Program-made: the position numbers and the translations under genes
Part shown: in pieces, positions 1 through 8,574 of the stretch
Layout of the letters: each line of letters opens with the position of its first letter
Position numbering within the stretch: the stretch's first letter is position 1
The notes under the pieces: generated by a model
The model's database searches: none
Seen by the model: only the letters and a program-made list of their open reading frames with translations
Told to the model about the DNA's origin: nothing
Source of the DNA: Clostridiales bacterium UBA6114
GTDB lineage: Bacteria; Bacillota; Clostridia; Oscillospirales; Butyricicoccaceae
Reading direction: 5' to 3'
Length of the DNA: 64,000 nt
Assembly (NCBI GenBank): GCA_002423435.1
Contig: DIWE01000039.1
Coordinates: forward strand, 62,401-126,400

Positions 1-44
1 GGTTGTGATTGCGGCAATTGTTTTGAGATGACTGCAAACGGCGT

Positions 45-1109
45 TCAGCCCGCAGTCAACGGAAAGGTAACCCGCCAATTTCCCTCGGTCTTTTGTCCGC
101 TTGTATAGAACGAGCCGTACAGAGTGTGGTTACGAAGCTCGTTCTGCGGGATATCGAAGATGAATTCCTGATAATCGACTCGATTCTCACCGTTTATTTC
201 GCCTTCGAAAAAGCTTACGCTGTAATCATATTGGATTTGATTTCCGTCCTCATCAACCAGATAGAAATATCCGTGGGTGTCATAGGTCAGCTTATCCGCG
301 GTAGAGGACTGAATGTGCAGCATTCCGTCAATATATCCGACGGCGGTCACATCGAGGCCGTTTATTGGAGTGCAGAGGGAGGCGCCCGGAACAAGCGCGG
401 TATATTCGCCCGATTCATTCCTGTACGGCTCGGCATTGATTCCACTAAACCCATTGGCATATACCATCTGCGTTTGGTCCGCCTCGCTCACCCCGGAAAG
501 GTCGACATCAACCGGCACGTTCTCCAGCGCCGCCTTGTGGCTGAGAAATTCACCGATTGAAAACGTCACCTTGGAAGGCCTGGTATCGATGTCGTTGCCG
601 TCCATCGTTGAGATGGTGATGAGGAACGTTGCCGTATGGGTCGTCTCGTCGAAGCCGACCCGTTCACAATGGGAGATACTGTCGAACGGGATATGCAGCG
701 AATAACTGTCGAACAGATCAGTCGTTTCGTCCACACGGTCGCCGGTGAGGTCCCGCATCGTGACGTAGATCTCCGCCGTGTCGTCGTAAATATGCGTCGA
801 GACGACCTCCATGCGGACGCCGTTATTTTCGCAGGACTCCTGAACAGGGACAAAATACTGCGCAACCGCCGGCGAGACCAGATACATCAGGTCATAGATT
901 GCCGGCACGTTTGCCGCCAGCACCGGCGTTGCCAGCGCAAGGCACAGTGCGATTGCCGCCGCGACAGCAACGGGCCTGCGGAATACCGGCTTTTCTTTGA
1001 CGCGGGATTTCTCTCCCGAACCATTCATCAAATCGATGGTATCGGCAATCAGCCCGGGACTGGCCGTGATCTGACTGTTCATATTTTTGTATGTCTTTTC
1101 AAGCATCAT
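45..1109 (-). CDS. DUF4179-type membrane protein, probable anti-sigma partner of the ECF factor
   Basis: 354 aa. A cytoplasmic N-terminus of about 45 residues is followed by one hydrophobic segment (PVAVAAAIALCLALATPVLA, about 46-65) and a large extracytoplasmic part. The layout and the stretch just after the membrane segment fit DUF4179 proteins, which are usually encoded directly behind ECF sigma factors and are thought to hold them at the membrane. The first ATG overlaps the sigma-factor stop codon (ATGA) and has AGGAG upstream, so the two are translationally coupled. A second ATG follows immediately in frame. The anti-sigma role is inferred from topology and position; no catalytic motif is visible. 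Confidence 0.75.
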   Translation of the reverse strand: MMLEKTYKNMNSQITASPGLIADTIDLMNGSGEKSRVKEKPVFRRPVAVAAAIALCLALATPVLAANVPAIYDLMYLVSPAVAQYFVPVQESCENNGVRMEVVSTHIYDDTAEIYVTMRDLTGDRVDETTDLFDSYSLHIPFDSISHCERVGFDETTHTATFLITISTMDGNDIDTRPSKVTFSIGEFLSHKAALENVPVDVDLSGVSEADQTQMVYANGFSGINAEPYRNESGEYTALVPGASLCTPINGLDVTAVGYIDGMLHIQSSTADKLTYDTHGYFYLVDEDGNQIQYDYSVSFFEGEINGENRVDYQEFIFDIPQNELRNHTLYGSFYTSGQKTEGNWRVTFPLTAG

Positions 1110-1585
1110 AGATCTCCTTTCAGCATTTCGGATAACCTGGCCCGCGCCCGCGTGAGCTGCGTCCGGACGGTGGATTCCCTGACACCGAGGATGCCGCCGA
1201 TCTCGGCGATAGAATAGCCCTCGTAATAGAACAGGTGGATCACCGAGCGGTACTTGGGCGCGAGCTTTCGCATAGCCTCATAAAGCTCGTTTTCCTCGGG
1301 AAGCTCAAAGGTATCGCTGTCCTCCAGCGGCACCGTCCTGCGGCGCCATGCGGACGACCAATGCTTTTTCGCGCAGTTGACCGTCACACGGATCAGCCAT
1401 GCCTTTCTGTGTTCTTCGCTTTCAAAAACCGGCCGGCTTCGGACATACCGCAGGAACACCTCCTGAAAGATGTCGTCGGCATCGCTTCCGGAACGCGCCT
1501 GGGCAAATGCCAGCCGGTAAACCATGTCCGCGTATTTCTTTACAACTGATTCTTCGGTCGCCGTGCACTGCGACTCAAAATCCAC
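1106..1585 (-). CDS. ECF-type RNA polymerase sigma factor
   Basis: 159 aa, normal size for an ECF factor. The N-terminal half has sigma region 2 (YRLAFAQARSGSDADDIFQEVFLRY, in two parts around residues 23-47). The C-terminal half has region 4 with a helix-turn-helix (YSIAEIGGILGVRESTVRTQ, about 124-143). The start is GTG, chosen because GGGAGGG lies seven bases upstream. It is first in a two-gene unit with the membrane protein downstream, so it should direct RNA polymerase to a small regulon once released. The target regulon is not visible here. Confidence 0.92.
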   Translation of the reverse strand: MDFESQCTATEESVVKKYADMVYRLAFAQARSGSDADDIFQEVFLRYVRSRPVFESEEHRKAWLIRVTVNCAKKHWSSAWRRRTVPLEDSDTFELPEENELYEAMRKLAPKYRSVIHLFYYEGYSIAEIGGILGVRESTVRTQLTRARARLSEMLKGDL

Positions 1586-1719
1586 TCGGCAACCCTCCCT
1601 TCACCTTTAATACCCCGCAGGTGCCCAAAAAGCTACAAGGATTTTTTATAATACCGTTTCGGCGGTTACATCACCGGCTCCATAAATCGATTCCGGCCTT
1701 TTTCAAAAGGCTTTGACGG

Positions 1720-1748
1720 TTGGCTTTTTTGTATATCTGTGGTAAAAT
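1720..1748 (+). promoter_or_regulatory. Sigma-A-type promoter for the cyclase-like gene
   Basis: TTGGCT, 17-base spacer, TAAAAT, about 57 bases before the ATG of the next gene. The block ACGGTTGG just upstream of and overlapping the -35 also occurs at the promoter of the DsrE gene near 17,262, where spacing is the same. Confidence 0.55.
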
Positions 1749-1805
1749 TATGTATCGATAGGAGCAAAATGAGAGAACAATCGACAATATAGAGGTTGGA
1801 TTAAA

Positions 1806-2636
1806 ATGGCGATAGCACAGCGGTATCAATCCGATGTTGACGCGATCCTTAAAAGACGCTATGACAACGGCGCGGATTATTGGACTACTCCCGATAAACG
1901 CCTGTGTAAGGGGAGCCCGTTTTCCGCCCTTAACTCTGCGCTGATTCTGTCGGAGTTGGGTATGGAGCGTTCCGATCCCATATTAATGAAGATCGCCGAC
2001 CTGTTTTTTTGTTCGTTGAGGGAAGACGGACGGTTTAAGCTGTCCCCGCAAGGCGCAATATACCCCTGTCATACCATTAACGCGTTAAACGTTCTTTGCC
2101 AATTGGGATATGCTTCCGACGAAAGGCTCCGGAAAACCTTTGACCACCTTTTGCAAATACAGCACGGCGACGGCGGCTGGCGCTGCAACAAGTTCAGTTT
2201 CGGGAGAGGCCCGGAGACTGAGTTTTCAAATCCCGGCCCGACGCTTACCGCTCTGAATGCCTTTCGTTTTACTGATTTACTCAATAAAGAGCAAGCCCTT
2301 GACAGAGCCGTAGAATTCCTGCTCCGGCATTGGACGACCCGCACGCCTCTTGGCCCCTGCCATTACGGCATCGGCACTCTGTTCATGCAGGTTGAGTATC
2401 CCTTTGCAAATTATAACCTATTCGTTTATGTCTACGTTCTCTCTTTCTACGACAGCGCAAAGAGGGATAAGCGGTTTCTGGAGGCGCTTGGAATTTTTAA
2501 ATCCAAATTGGTTGACGGTCAGGTTGTCGTGGAGCGGCTTAATCGGGAATTGGGCGGGCTTTCCTTTTGCAAAAAGGGAGAACCGAGCGACCTTGGGACT
2601 GCGCGTTACCATGACATATTAAAAAACCTCGGCTGA
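1806..2636 (+). CDS. Prenyltransferase/squalene-cyclase-like alpha-alpha toroid protein
   Basis: 276 aa with no signal peptide or membrane segment. The sequence reads as repeated helical pairs with a QW-like motif (IQHGDGGWRC, about residues 115-124) and a PTLTALNAFR helix, as in the terpene cyclase/prenyltransferase alpha-alpha toroid fold. It is much shorter than squalene-hopene cyclases and lacks a visible DXDD acid motif, so cyclase activity is doubtful. Conserved hypothetical proteins of this size and fold are common in Clostridia. A weak AGAGG precedes the ATG. It is probably monocistronic; the DUF2500 gene follows after about 85 bases. Confidence 0.55.
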   Translation: MAIAQRYQSDVDAILKRRYDNGADYWTTPDKRLCKGSPFSALNSALILSELGMERSDPILMKIADLFFCSLREDGRFKLSPQGAIYPCHTINALNVLCQLGYASDERLRKTFDHLLQIQHGDGGWRCNKFSFGRGPETEFSNPGPTLTALNAFRFTDLLNKEQALDRAVEFLLRHWTTRTPLGPCHYGIGTLFMQVEYPFANYNLFVYVYVLSFYDSAKRDKRFLEALGIFKSKLVDGQVVVERLNRELGGLSFCKKGEPSDLGTARYHDILKNLG

Positions 2637-2720
2637 AATTGCGAAGAAGCCGGTGGGTTCCGCCTTTGTATGACGGTTATGCGGAATACAGAGGATTTTT
2701 TACTGAAGGGATCAAAAACT

Positions 2721-3131
2721 ATGGAATTTTCTCCTTTTGGCGGGTTTGGTGGATTTGGCGGCATGATGTTCAGTATCATACCTGTCATCGTATTCATAGG
2801 ATTTATATTTGTATTCGGCACAATTATCGCACGCTCGATACAGGGCGCAAAACAGTGGAAAAGGAACAATGAATCTCCCGTTCTCACGGTTGACGCAACC
2901 GTGGTTACAAAACGGACGGATGTGCAGCACTATCATCACAATACAGGAACGGACAATATGCACCACACGTCGTCGTCGACTACATATTATGCCACGTTTG
3001 AAGTGGCCAGCGGCGACCGCTTGGAATTTGCAATTTCCGGCAGCGAATATGGGATACTTGCGGAAAACGACAGGGGAAAACTGACCTTTCAGGGCACGCG
3101 GTATTTGGGCTTTGAACGCGGCCGGGGTTAA
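2721..3131 (+). CDS. DUF2500 family small membrane protein
   Basis: 136 aa from the chosen ATG, which has GAAGGG ten bases upstream; an in-frame ATG at 2,670 lacks a good ribosome site. After a Gly/Phe-rich start (FGGFGGFGG) there is one membrane helix (IIPVIVFIGFIFVFGTIIA, about 17-35). A soluble domain follows, with VTVDATVVTKRTD-like and TTYYATFEVASGDRLEFAI strands and a His-rich loop (HYHHNTGTDNMHH). The pattern is that of DUF2500, a family of unknown function predicted to place its beta domain outside the membrane. Confidence 0.75.
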   Translation: MEFSPFGGFGGFGGMMFSIIPVIVFIGFIFVFGTIIARSIQGAKQWKRNNESPVLTVDATVVTKRTDVQHYHHNTGTDNMHHTSSSTTYYATFEVASGDRLEFAISGSEYGILAENDRGKLTFQGTRYLGFERGRG

Positions 3132-3185
3132 CGGAAACGCTTTGTATTGCTTTTGAAGCGTTGACGCCTTCGCTCTATGATTTAA

Positions 3186-3242
3186 CAGGGCTAAATGAAC
3201 AAAACCCGCATGGACAAATGGGTTTACGTTAATTTAGCCCTG
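3186..3242. repeat. Stem-loop with nested stems behind the DUF2500 gene
   Basis: Outer arms CAGGGCTAAAT and ATTTAGCCCTG, inner arms AAACCC and GGGTTT. The following bases are CTTTTATG, so it may serve as the terminator of the gene upstream. It starts a run of inverted repeats that continues to 3,776. Confidence 0.6.
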
Positions 3243-3250
3243 CTTTTATG

Positions 3251-3507
3251 CTTAAGCATAAGAGGCAAATCCGAACCCGCCTCTATGCACCGGCTTTCGG
3301 CGTCTTTTTGCGTTGTTCTCCTCGGCGGGCGCCTTAAAATCCACCAAAAATCGGAGCATAGAGGTCGAAGATTTTTGAGGGAGCAGGATTTTGTCAGTGC
3401 AAAGAAAAGCACATTGGCAATACCGACGTATGGCAATGGGGTTTTCTGCTTAAGTGGCGGAATCCTGCCCCTCAAAAACGGGTTCGGATTTGCCTCTTAT
3501 GCTTAAG
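3251..3507. repeat. 257-bp element with perfect 29-bp terminal inverted repeats
   Basis: The left arm (3,251-3,279) and right arm (3,479-3,507) are exact reverse complements, beginning CTTAAGCATAAGAGGC and ending GCCTCTTATGCTTAAG. Inside are further inverted repeats: CCTCTATGC at 3,280 against GCATAGAGG near 3,355, and a TTTTTGAGGG/CCCCTCAAAA pair just inside the right arm. No credible coding frame is present. A fragment of the same arm recurs near 15,825. It is either a short non-autonomous element or a selected structured region. Confidence 0.75.
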
Positions 3508-3776
3508 GCTAGGAGGGTCGAACCCAATCCGCCTCCGCCCTGATAAATTCGCGCTTTGCTTTATTTAAGTCCTAGGCATACGTCGGTATGCCGTCGTCCT
3601 CCGCCGCGCCAAGCACGAATTTCCCTATGGCGGAGGTCGCAGAGTTTTTTTCCGCCGACTACGTTTCAGGCAAGGCAGACGACGCAGCTTTACTCGCGTA
3701 AAGCAAGGAGGATAACGCAGCATGGGGCGCAGCCGACGGAAAAAAACCGGATTGGGTTCGACCCTCCTAGCCTTAA
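3503..3776. repeat. 274-bp element with 28-29-bp terminal inverted repeats
   Basis: Arms at 3,503-3,531 and 3,748-3,776 are reverse complements over 29 bases, beginning TTAAGGCTAGGAGGGTCG. The left arm shares its first bases with the end of the preceding inverted repeat, so the two elements are joined head to tail. The right arm abuts the stop codon of the LysR gene exactly. The interior holds small palindromes (GCATACGTCGGTATGC, GCTTTACTCGCGTAAAGC) and no supported gene. Confidence 0.75.
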
Positions 3777-4706
3777 CTACTCCATACCGTCCGATTTGCT
3801 TTCCAGGTGCTCGGAAAGCAAATCGATAAAGGCTCTGAGCATCTTGTTGCCCGACTCTTTTTTCAGATAAGCCGCGGAAAGGGTCCACCTGGGCAGGACA
3901 TCGCTGTCGATGTGGAAATACAAGGGCCTTTCGATATCGGAATCATACCGGGCATAAGAACGCGGAATAAAGGAGATGCCCAGATCGCGAAGCGTCAGCT
4001 GCTTTATGGTTTCGATGCTGTTTGCAAACATCAATGCCTGAGAGCCGAAATTATAAGCGGCAAAAAAACGGTTGGCCGCCTTTAAGATCTCCGGCATTTT
4101 CTGGCTCAGAATAAATGTCTGCCCCTTAAGAACCTCGGGTTCCAGGATGTGATGTGCACCGTCCGCCTTTCCGGAGGAGGATACGGGGTTTTTGGATGAA
4201 ACGGCGACAAGAATCTCCTCCTTAAACAAAACATGGCTCGCGATTTTGTCCGAATGCGTTTCGATCGGATTGATTGCCACGTCGATTTCTCCGCCCAGCA
4301 GCATATTGTCCATTTGATCGGAATTTGCTTCCTTTATCGAGATCTCCAGATTCGGATACCCCGCGCAGAGCTTTGGCAGGACGGCGGGCAAAATGCTGAA
4401 CGACCAGAAGGAAGGGATGCCGATGGCAAATCGGCCGGTGCGGCAAACAGACATTTTTTTTAAGTCGGCGTCCAGGTTTGACTTTATCTGCAGGATTTCC
4501 CTCGCGAGCGCGGTAACCCGTTCCCCGACGGGCGTCAGCGAGAGGCCGGCGGCCGTCCGCGAAAAAAGCGGACGGCCGATTACCTTTTCCACCCGTTTGA
4601 TGGTCTGGCTCAAGGAAGACTGGGACATAAACAGCTGCTTTGAAGCGCGTGAAATATTAAGCTCGTCGGCGATACAGACGATCTGCTCCAGGTCGTATAT
4701 CGTCAT
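3777..4706 (-). CDS. LysR-family transcriptional regulator, divergent from the enolase-superfamily gene
   Basis: 309 aa. The N-terminal winged helix-turn-helix (SRASKQLFMSQSSLSQTIKR, about 19-38) is typical of LysR, and the rest is the substrate-binding-like effector domain. It is transcribed away from the sugar-acid-dehydratase-like gene with about 220 bases between them. That gap holds a TTGCTTATAGCAA dyad (T-N11-A) suited to LysR binding. A near copy of the same promoter lies before the TRAP transporter genes, so this protein is the best candidate regulator for both. The inducer is unknown but is probably the transported acid. Confidence 0.9.
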   Translation of the reverse strand: MTIYDLEQIVCIADELNISRASKQLFMSQSSLSQTIKRVEKVIGRPLFSRTAAGLSLTPVGERVTALAREILQIKSNLDADLKKMSVCRTGRFAIGIPSFWSFSILPAVLPKLCAGYPNLEISIKEANSDQMDNMLLGGEIDVAINPIETHSDKIASHVLFKEEILVAVSSKNPVSSSGKADGAHHILEPEVLKGQTFILSQKMPEILKAANRFFAAYNFGSQALMFANSIETIKQLTLRDLGISFIPRSYARYDSDIERPLYFHIDSDVLPRWTLSAAYLKKESGNKMLRAFIDLLSEHLESKSDGME

Positions 4707-4740
4707 ATCCTCAGCCTCCCTGAAAAACGAATCAATTATT

Positions 4741-4859
4741 ATAGTTTTTGCTTATAGCAATTATGAATATTGTTTTGTTGACACCTATTTCTTCGTCGGT
4801 ATAATAAGAAATGGAAGGGTATTATGGCGTTTTATAAACAAATTTCACATAAATCGGAA
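4741..4859 (+). promoter_or_regulatory. Promoter and LysR-type operator of the enolase-superfamily gene (copy A)
   Basis: TTGACA at 4,778-4,783, 16-base spacer, TATAAT at 4,800-4,805. Upstream is the dyad TTGCTTATAGCAA. From ATAG to the CACATAA downstream, nearly the whole stretch matches the reverse complement of 10,411-10,527 with only scattered differences. Confidence 0.8.
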
Positions 4860-4926
4860 TATGTACATTCAAATAAGCTTTAGATATTCGCAAGGCATCA
4901 TTCTGAAAAAAGGGGAGAGGGAAAGC

Positions 4927-6042
4927 ATGAAAATAAAAAAAGTCGAGACCTTTTCAACGCGCAACATGTGCCTGGTTCGAATTACTACCGAAGACGGCTT
5001 GACAGGCTGGGGGCAGACCGCTCATATCAATGCGGACATAAGCGCCGCCGTTTTGCACCGCCATCTCGCGAAGCTGGTCCTCGATAAGAATTCCGAGGAT
5101 ATTGAGGCGATCGGCGATCTGTGCGTGGACACGAACTATACATTCTTCGGCTCCTATCTGTTCCGGGCTTTGACAGGCATTGACACGGCTTTGTGGGATA
5201 TCAGGGGGAAACGGGCCGGCAAAAGCGTCGCCCGTTTGTTGGGCAGCGATAAGAAGTTTGTCGACGTATACGGGTCAAGCATGGTCAAAACAATCACGCC
5301 AAGGGAAGAAATCGACCGGATGAAGCGCCTCGGGCAGGAAAACGGCTTCCGTGCGTTCAAGGTGCATATCGGCAATATCGGTGAAAACGTCTATGCGCTG
5401 CTGGGCCGCGACGAGGACACCTACCCCGGCCACACGGAAGAGGTCATCTCGCTTTTCCGCAAGGAATTCGGCGATGATGTCCCGCTGTTTGTCGATTCCA
5501 ACGGAACCTACAGCGTGGAAAAAGCGATTGAAATCGGCCGCTTCTTCGAAAAAATGAAGGTCGGCTATTTTGAAGAGCCGTGTCCGTATTGGGAGTTTGA
5601 GAAGAGCGCCGCGGTCGCCCGTGCGCTGAACATTCCGGTCGCGGGCGGCGAGCAGGATTACGATATGGCGCAGTGGAAACGGATTTTTGCGGCCGAGGCG
5701 GTGCGGATCGCGCAGCCCGATATCTGTTACATAGGCGGATTCTCCCGCGCGTGGCAGGTCGCGAAGATGTCGGAGAAGGCGGGTGTTTATTGCTCGCCGC
5801 ATAACGGCACAAGAGGGTTATTGCTGATCTTCAGCATCCATATGAACGCCGCTTTGAAAAATCCGTACCCGTTCCTTGAATATTCAATCGATCCGCAGTA
5901 TAACGACCCTTGGAACAAGGGGCTCTTTACCCCTGTCGTCGAGGTGCGCGACGGCAAAGTCGCCGTTCCACAGGAGCCGGGCTGGGGCATTGAGCCGAAC
6001 CTGGAATGGCTCGCAAAAACAACATATGCCGTGACGGAATAA
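4927..6042 (+). CDS. Mandelate racemase/enolase-superfamily enzyme, probable sugar-acid dehydratase
   Basis: 371 aa from the ATG behind GGGGAGAGG; the open frame extends far upstream, but that part covers the promoter. It has the N-terminal capping domain and a TIM barrel with metal-ligand positions LFVDSNGTY (Asp), YFEEPCP (Glu) and AGGEQDY (Glu). It also has a SPHNGTRG segment near the C-terminus, and a KVH motif where many relatives have KxK. The family removes an alpha proton from carboxylate sugars. Neighbouring LysR and TRAP genes suggest dehydration of an imported aldonate or aldarate. The exact substrate cannot be read from the sequence. Confidence 0.85.
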   Translation: MKIKKVETFSTRNMCLVRITTEDGLTGWGQTAHINADISAAVLHRHLAKLVLDKNSEDIEAIGDLCVDTNYTFFGSYLFRALTGIDTALWDIRGKRAGKSVARLLGSDKKFVDVYGSSMVKTITPREEIDRMKRLGQENGFRAFKVHIGNIGENVYALLGRDEDTYPGHTEEVISLFRKEFGDDVPLFVDSNGTYSVEKAIEIGRFFEKMKVGYFEEPCPYWEFEKSAAVARALNIPVAGGEQDYDMAQWKRIFAAEAVRIAQPDICYIGGFSRAWQVAKMSEKAGVYCSPHNGTRGLLLIFSIHMNAALKNPYPFLEYSIDPQYNDPWNKGLFTPVVEVRDGKVAVPQEPGWGIEPNLEWLAKTTYAVTE

Positions 6043-6078
6043 TCCCTTTCAGGATAAAATCCCGAAGAGCCATTCATT

Positions 6079-6118
6079 AATGAGGCGCAAAACCGAGAGC
6101 GTTGCGCCTCATTATTTT
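6079..6118 (+). terminator. Rho-independent terminator after the enolase-superfamily gene
   Basis: Stem AATGAGGCGCAA / TTGCGCCTCATT (12 bp) followed by ATTTTTG. Confidence 0.85.
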
Positions 6119-6227
6119 TGCCTGCTGATAGTCTCGCTGTATGCTCCGCTGTCCCACGGTATAATTGGGGCGTGATGCGGTTTACGGAGAGGTTTGTTCA
6201 TGCGGATATGCAAGGAAGGAGAAGGAT

Positions 6228-7175
6228 ATGAATTTCAAAGAACTCAAATATATCATAGCCGTTTCAAAATATGATAATATTTCAAAAGCGGCCGTTTCCC
6301 TCGGCATTTCCCAACCGTCCTTAAGCAAATATATCCACAATATGGAGGATCAGTATGGCGTGAAGCTTTTTCAGTACTCCGGAAAAAGCTTTCGGCCCAC
6401 TTACGAGGGGGAGGTTTATATTCGCGCCGCGCAGAAAATGCTCCAGTATACGGATCAGCTCGAAGACGATTCCCTCCTGCTTGACGAGCGATGCAAAAAA
6501 AAGGTAATCAATATCTTTTCTCCAATGGTGAAAAGCTCATATATCATTCCGAACATTTTCCCGCAGTTTAAGCAGAAGTACCCGTATGTCACCCTTGTCT
6601 TCAACGAAAGCATGGCCAACCGGGCCGAAGAGCTGCTCCTGAAGAGGGCTGCGGACGTCGCCATAACAAATTTCGTTCCGCAGGATAAGCGGATATTCTA
6701 TGAGCCGCTGGCAAGCGAGGAAATACTGCTGGTCTTATCCAAGCATTCGAAATTCGCGAGCGAAGGCGTCTGGAGGGAAAACGCCAGCAGGCCATGGGTG
6801 GATATCAAGGTGTTCCGCCACGAGGATTTTATTCTGCCCGACGCGGGACAGGCGATCCGCCAAATCGTCGACAGGCTTTTTGAAGAGGAGGGGATCGTCC
6901 CCAATGTCCTGTTGACTACGAAAAGCTTTGATGCGGCCGCGCGGGTCGCGGCGTCGGGAAACGGTGTCGCCTTTATTCCGGAAAACTATATTTATTCAAA
7001 TGTGTTCCTGCAGCAGCCCATGTGCTTTTCCGTGGGCAGCGGCAAGCTGGAGCTCGAGTTTATGATCGCTTATCTTAAAAATATTGCGCTGTCCCCCGAA
7101 TGCTGTTATCTGATCAGCCTGATTAAAGACTTCCTCGGCAACTACAGCAAACATCTGAGTTCCAATTTTGCTTAG
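6228..7175 (+). CDS. Second LysR-family regulator of the sugar-acid locus
   Basis: 315 aa from the ATG with GGAGAAGGAT just upstream; an in-frame upstream start has no such site. The N-terminus is a LysR helix-turn-helix (ISKAAVSLGISQPSLSKYIH, about 18-37), followed by a two-lobe effector domain. It lies between the dehydratase gene and the convergent TRAP genes and ends at a shared bidirectional terminator. Two LysR proteins in one catabolic locus suggest two signals, or control of a second, distant target. Confidence 0.88.
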   Translation: MNFKELKYIIAVSKYDNISKAAVSLGISQPSLSKYIHNMEDQYGVKLFQYSGKSFRPTYEGEVYIRAAQKMLQYTDQLEDDSLLLDERCKKKVINIFSPMVKSSYIIPNIFPQFKQKYPYVTLVFNESMANRAEELLLKRAADVAITNFVPQDKRIFYEPLASEEILLVLSKHSKFASEGVWRENASRPWVDIKVFRHEDFILPDAGQAIRQIVDRLFEEEGIVPNVLLTTKSFDAAARVAASGNGVAFIPENYIYSNVFLQQPMCFSVGSGKLELEFMIAYLKNIALSPECCYLISLIKDFLGNYSKHLSSNFA

Positions 7176-7208
7176 CGAGCAGCCGATGCAGACCACGGAT
7201 ATCGTTCG

Positions 7209-7247
7209 GCCGTCCTGCTTTCCCGAATAAGGGAAAAGCAGGACGGC
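7209..7247. terminator. Bidirectional terminator between lysR and the TRAP permease gene
   Basis: A stem of about 16 bp (GCCGTCCTGCTTTCCC with its complement, one bulge) and a GAATAA loop. It lies between convergent genes. Confidence 0.85.
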
Positions 7248-7281
7248 TTATTAAGAATCCGGACTTTGCGGAGCAGAGTTC

Positions 7282-8574
7282 TCACCCGCCCATAACCAAC
7301 CGGGGAAGGAAGGTCACGATCACCGGGAAGAACATCACGAGATAGGTCTCCGCAACCATTGTCCCGAGGACCCAATAGATATCCGGAAACACCTCCGCCA
7401 CGCGTATCCTCATGATTCCGCAGGCGGTGAACAGGCAGACCGCAAGCGGCGGGGTAACGGCTCCCACGTCCGTGGCAAGCGTCAGGATGACGCCGTATGC
7501 GATCGGGTCGACCCCGATTACCTTGGTGACGATGGGCAGAAGGATCGGAGTTGTGAGAATGATGATTGTGAACCCTTCCATAAAAGTGCCCAGGATCAGT
7601 ATCAGAAGGACAATCAGCATGAAAATGACTGTGGGATTGTCGCTTACGGACAAAATCCATTCCGAGAACATCGCCGGGACGTTTCTTGTCGCCATGATCC
7701 AGCCGAAGGGATATGATCCCGCAATGATGAAGAGAATCATGGACGCGGTGCAGGCGCTGTCGGTAAAGCACTCAAAAAAGTCTTTCAGGGTAAACTCTTT
7801 GTATACGAAGGTGGCGAGGAGGAACGCGTAGACCGTCGCGATAACCGCGGACTCCGTGGCCGTAATGATGCCCGAAAGCACGCCGCCCAGAATAATGACC
7901 GGCATAAAAAGCGGCAAAAGGGCGTCAAACACAATGAACAGGATCTCGCGGTTGGTCGGCCTTTGCCCTTCGCCTTCACGCCCCCATTTGCGTCTTTTTG
8001 CCATGGAGTAACACAAAATGCAAAGCATGAGACAGCCCAGGAGACCGGGTATGAAACCGCCTAAGAACATCTCCCCGATGGAGACGCTCGCGCACTGCGC
8101 GTAAATGACAAACGAGATGCTGGGAGGAATAACGCAGCCGAGCGTACCCGAGGCGGCTATCAGCGAGGCGGTGAACCCTTTTCCATATCCTTTCCGGGCC
8201 ATTTCCGGGCCGACGATTCCGCCGATCGCCGCGGTTGTCGCGACGCCCGAGCCGGAAACGGCCCCGAAGAAGGCGCAGCCGACGACGCCCGTCATCCCGA
8301 GCCCGCCCGGAATCTTGCCGACGAGCAGATTCGCGAGCTTCATCAGTCTGGGCGTGCTTCCGTAGGCCATGATCGCGCCGGACAGCACAAACATCGGAAG
8401 CGCGAGCAATGAGAAAGACAGCGTGCCGTCTATCATTTTTTGCGCTACGATCACAGGCGGCGTCGTGCCCTCGAATAGCAGGGCTACCATTGTGCTGATG
8501 CCGATCGAGAACCCGACCGGGATCCCGATAAGGAGAGCGACTGCCAAAGTGATAAACATTACGGCTATCATCAC
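7282..8574 (-). CDS. dctM: TRAP transporter large permease (DctM type)
   Basis: 430 aa with about a dozen hydrophobic helices, starting with IAVMFITLAVALLIGIPVGF. It has typical DctM signatures such as FVLSGAIMAYG and a CVIPPSISFVIYA re-entrant region. It is the sodium-coupled membrane subunit that works with DctQ and the periplasmic binding protein. Its ATG overlaps the dctQ stop codon (ATGA). It is third in a dctP-dctQ-dctM operon. Confidence 0.93.
   Translation of the reverse strand: MMIAVMFITLAVALLIGIPVGFSIGISTMVALLFEGTTPPVIVAQKMIDGTLSFSLLALPMFVLSGAIMAYGSTPRLMKLANLLVGKIPGGLGMTGVVGCAFFGAVSGSGVATTAAIGGIVGPEMARKGYGKGFTASLIAASGTLGCVIPPSISFVIYAQCASVSIGEMFLGGFIPGLLGCLMLCILCYSMAKRRKWGREGEGQRPTNREILFIVFDALLPLFMPVIILGGVLSGIITATESAVIATVYAFLLATFVYKEFTLKDFFECFTDSACTASMILFIIAGSYPFGWIMATRNVPAMFSEWILSVSDNPTVIFMLIVLLILILGTFMEGFTIIILTTPILLPIVTKVIGVDPIAYGVILTLATDVGAVTPPLAVCLFTACGIMRIRVAEVFPDIYWVLGTMVAETYLVMFFPVIVTFLPRLVMGG

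Noticed and set aside
3195..3870. Several open frames of about 100 codons in the inverted-repeat region
   Set aside because: They run across the repeat arms, have no ribosome site or recognisable family, and exist on both strands because of the palindromic sequence.
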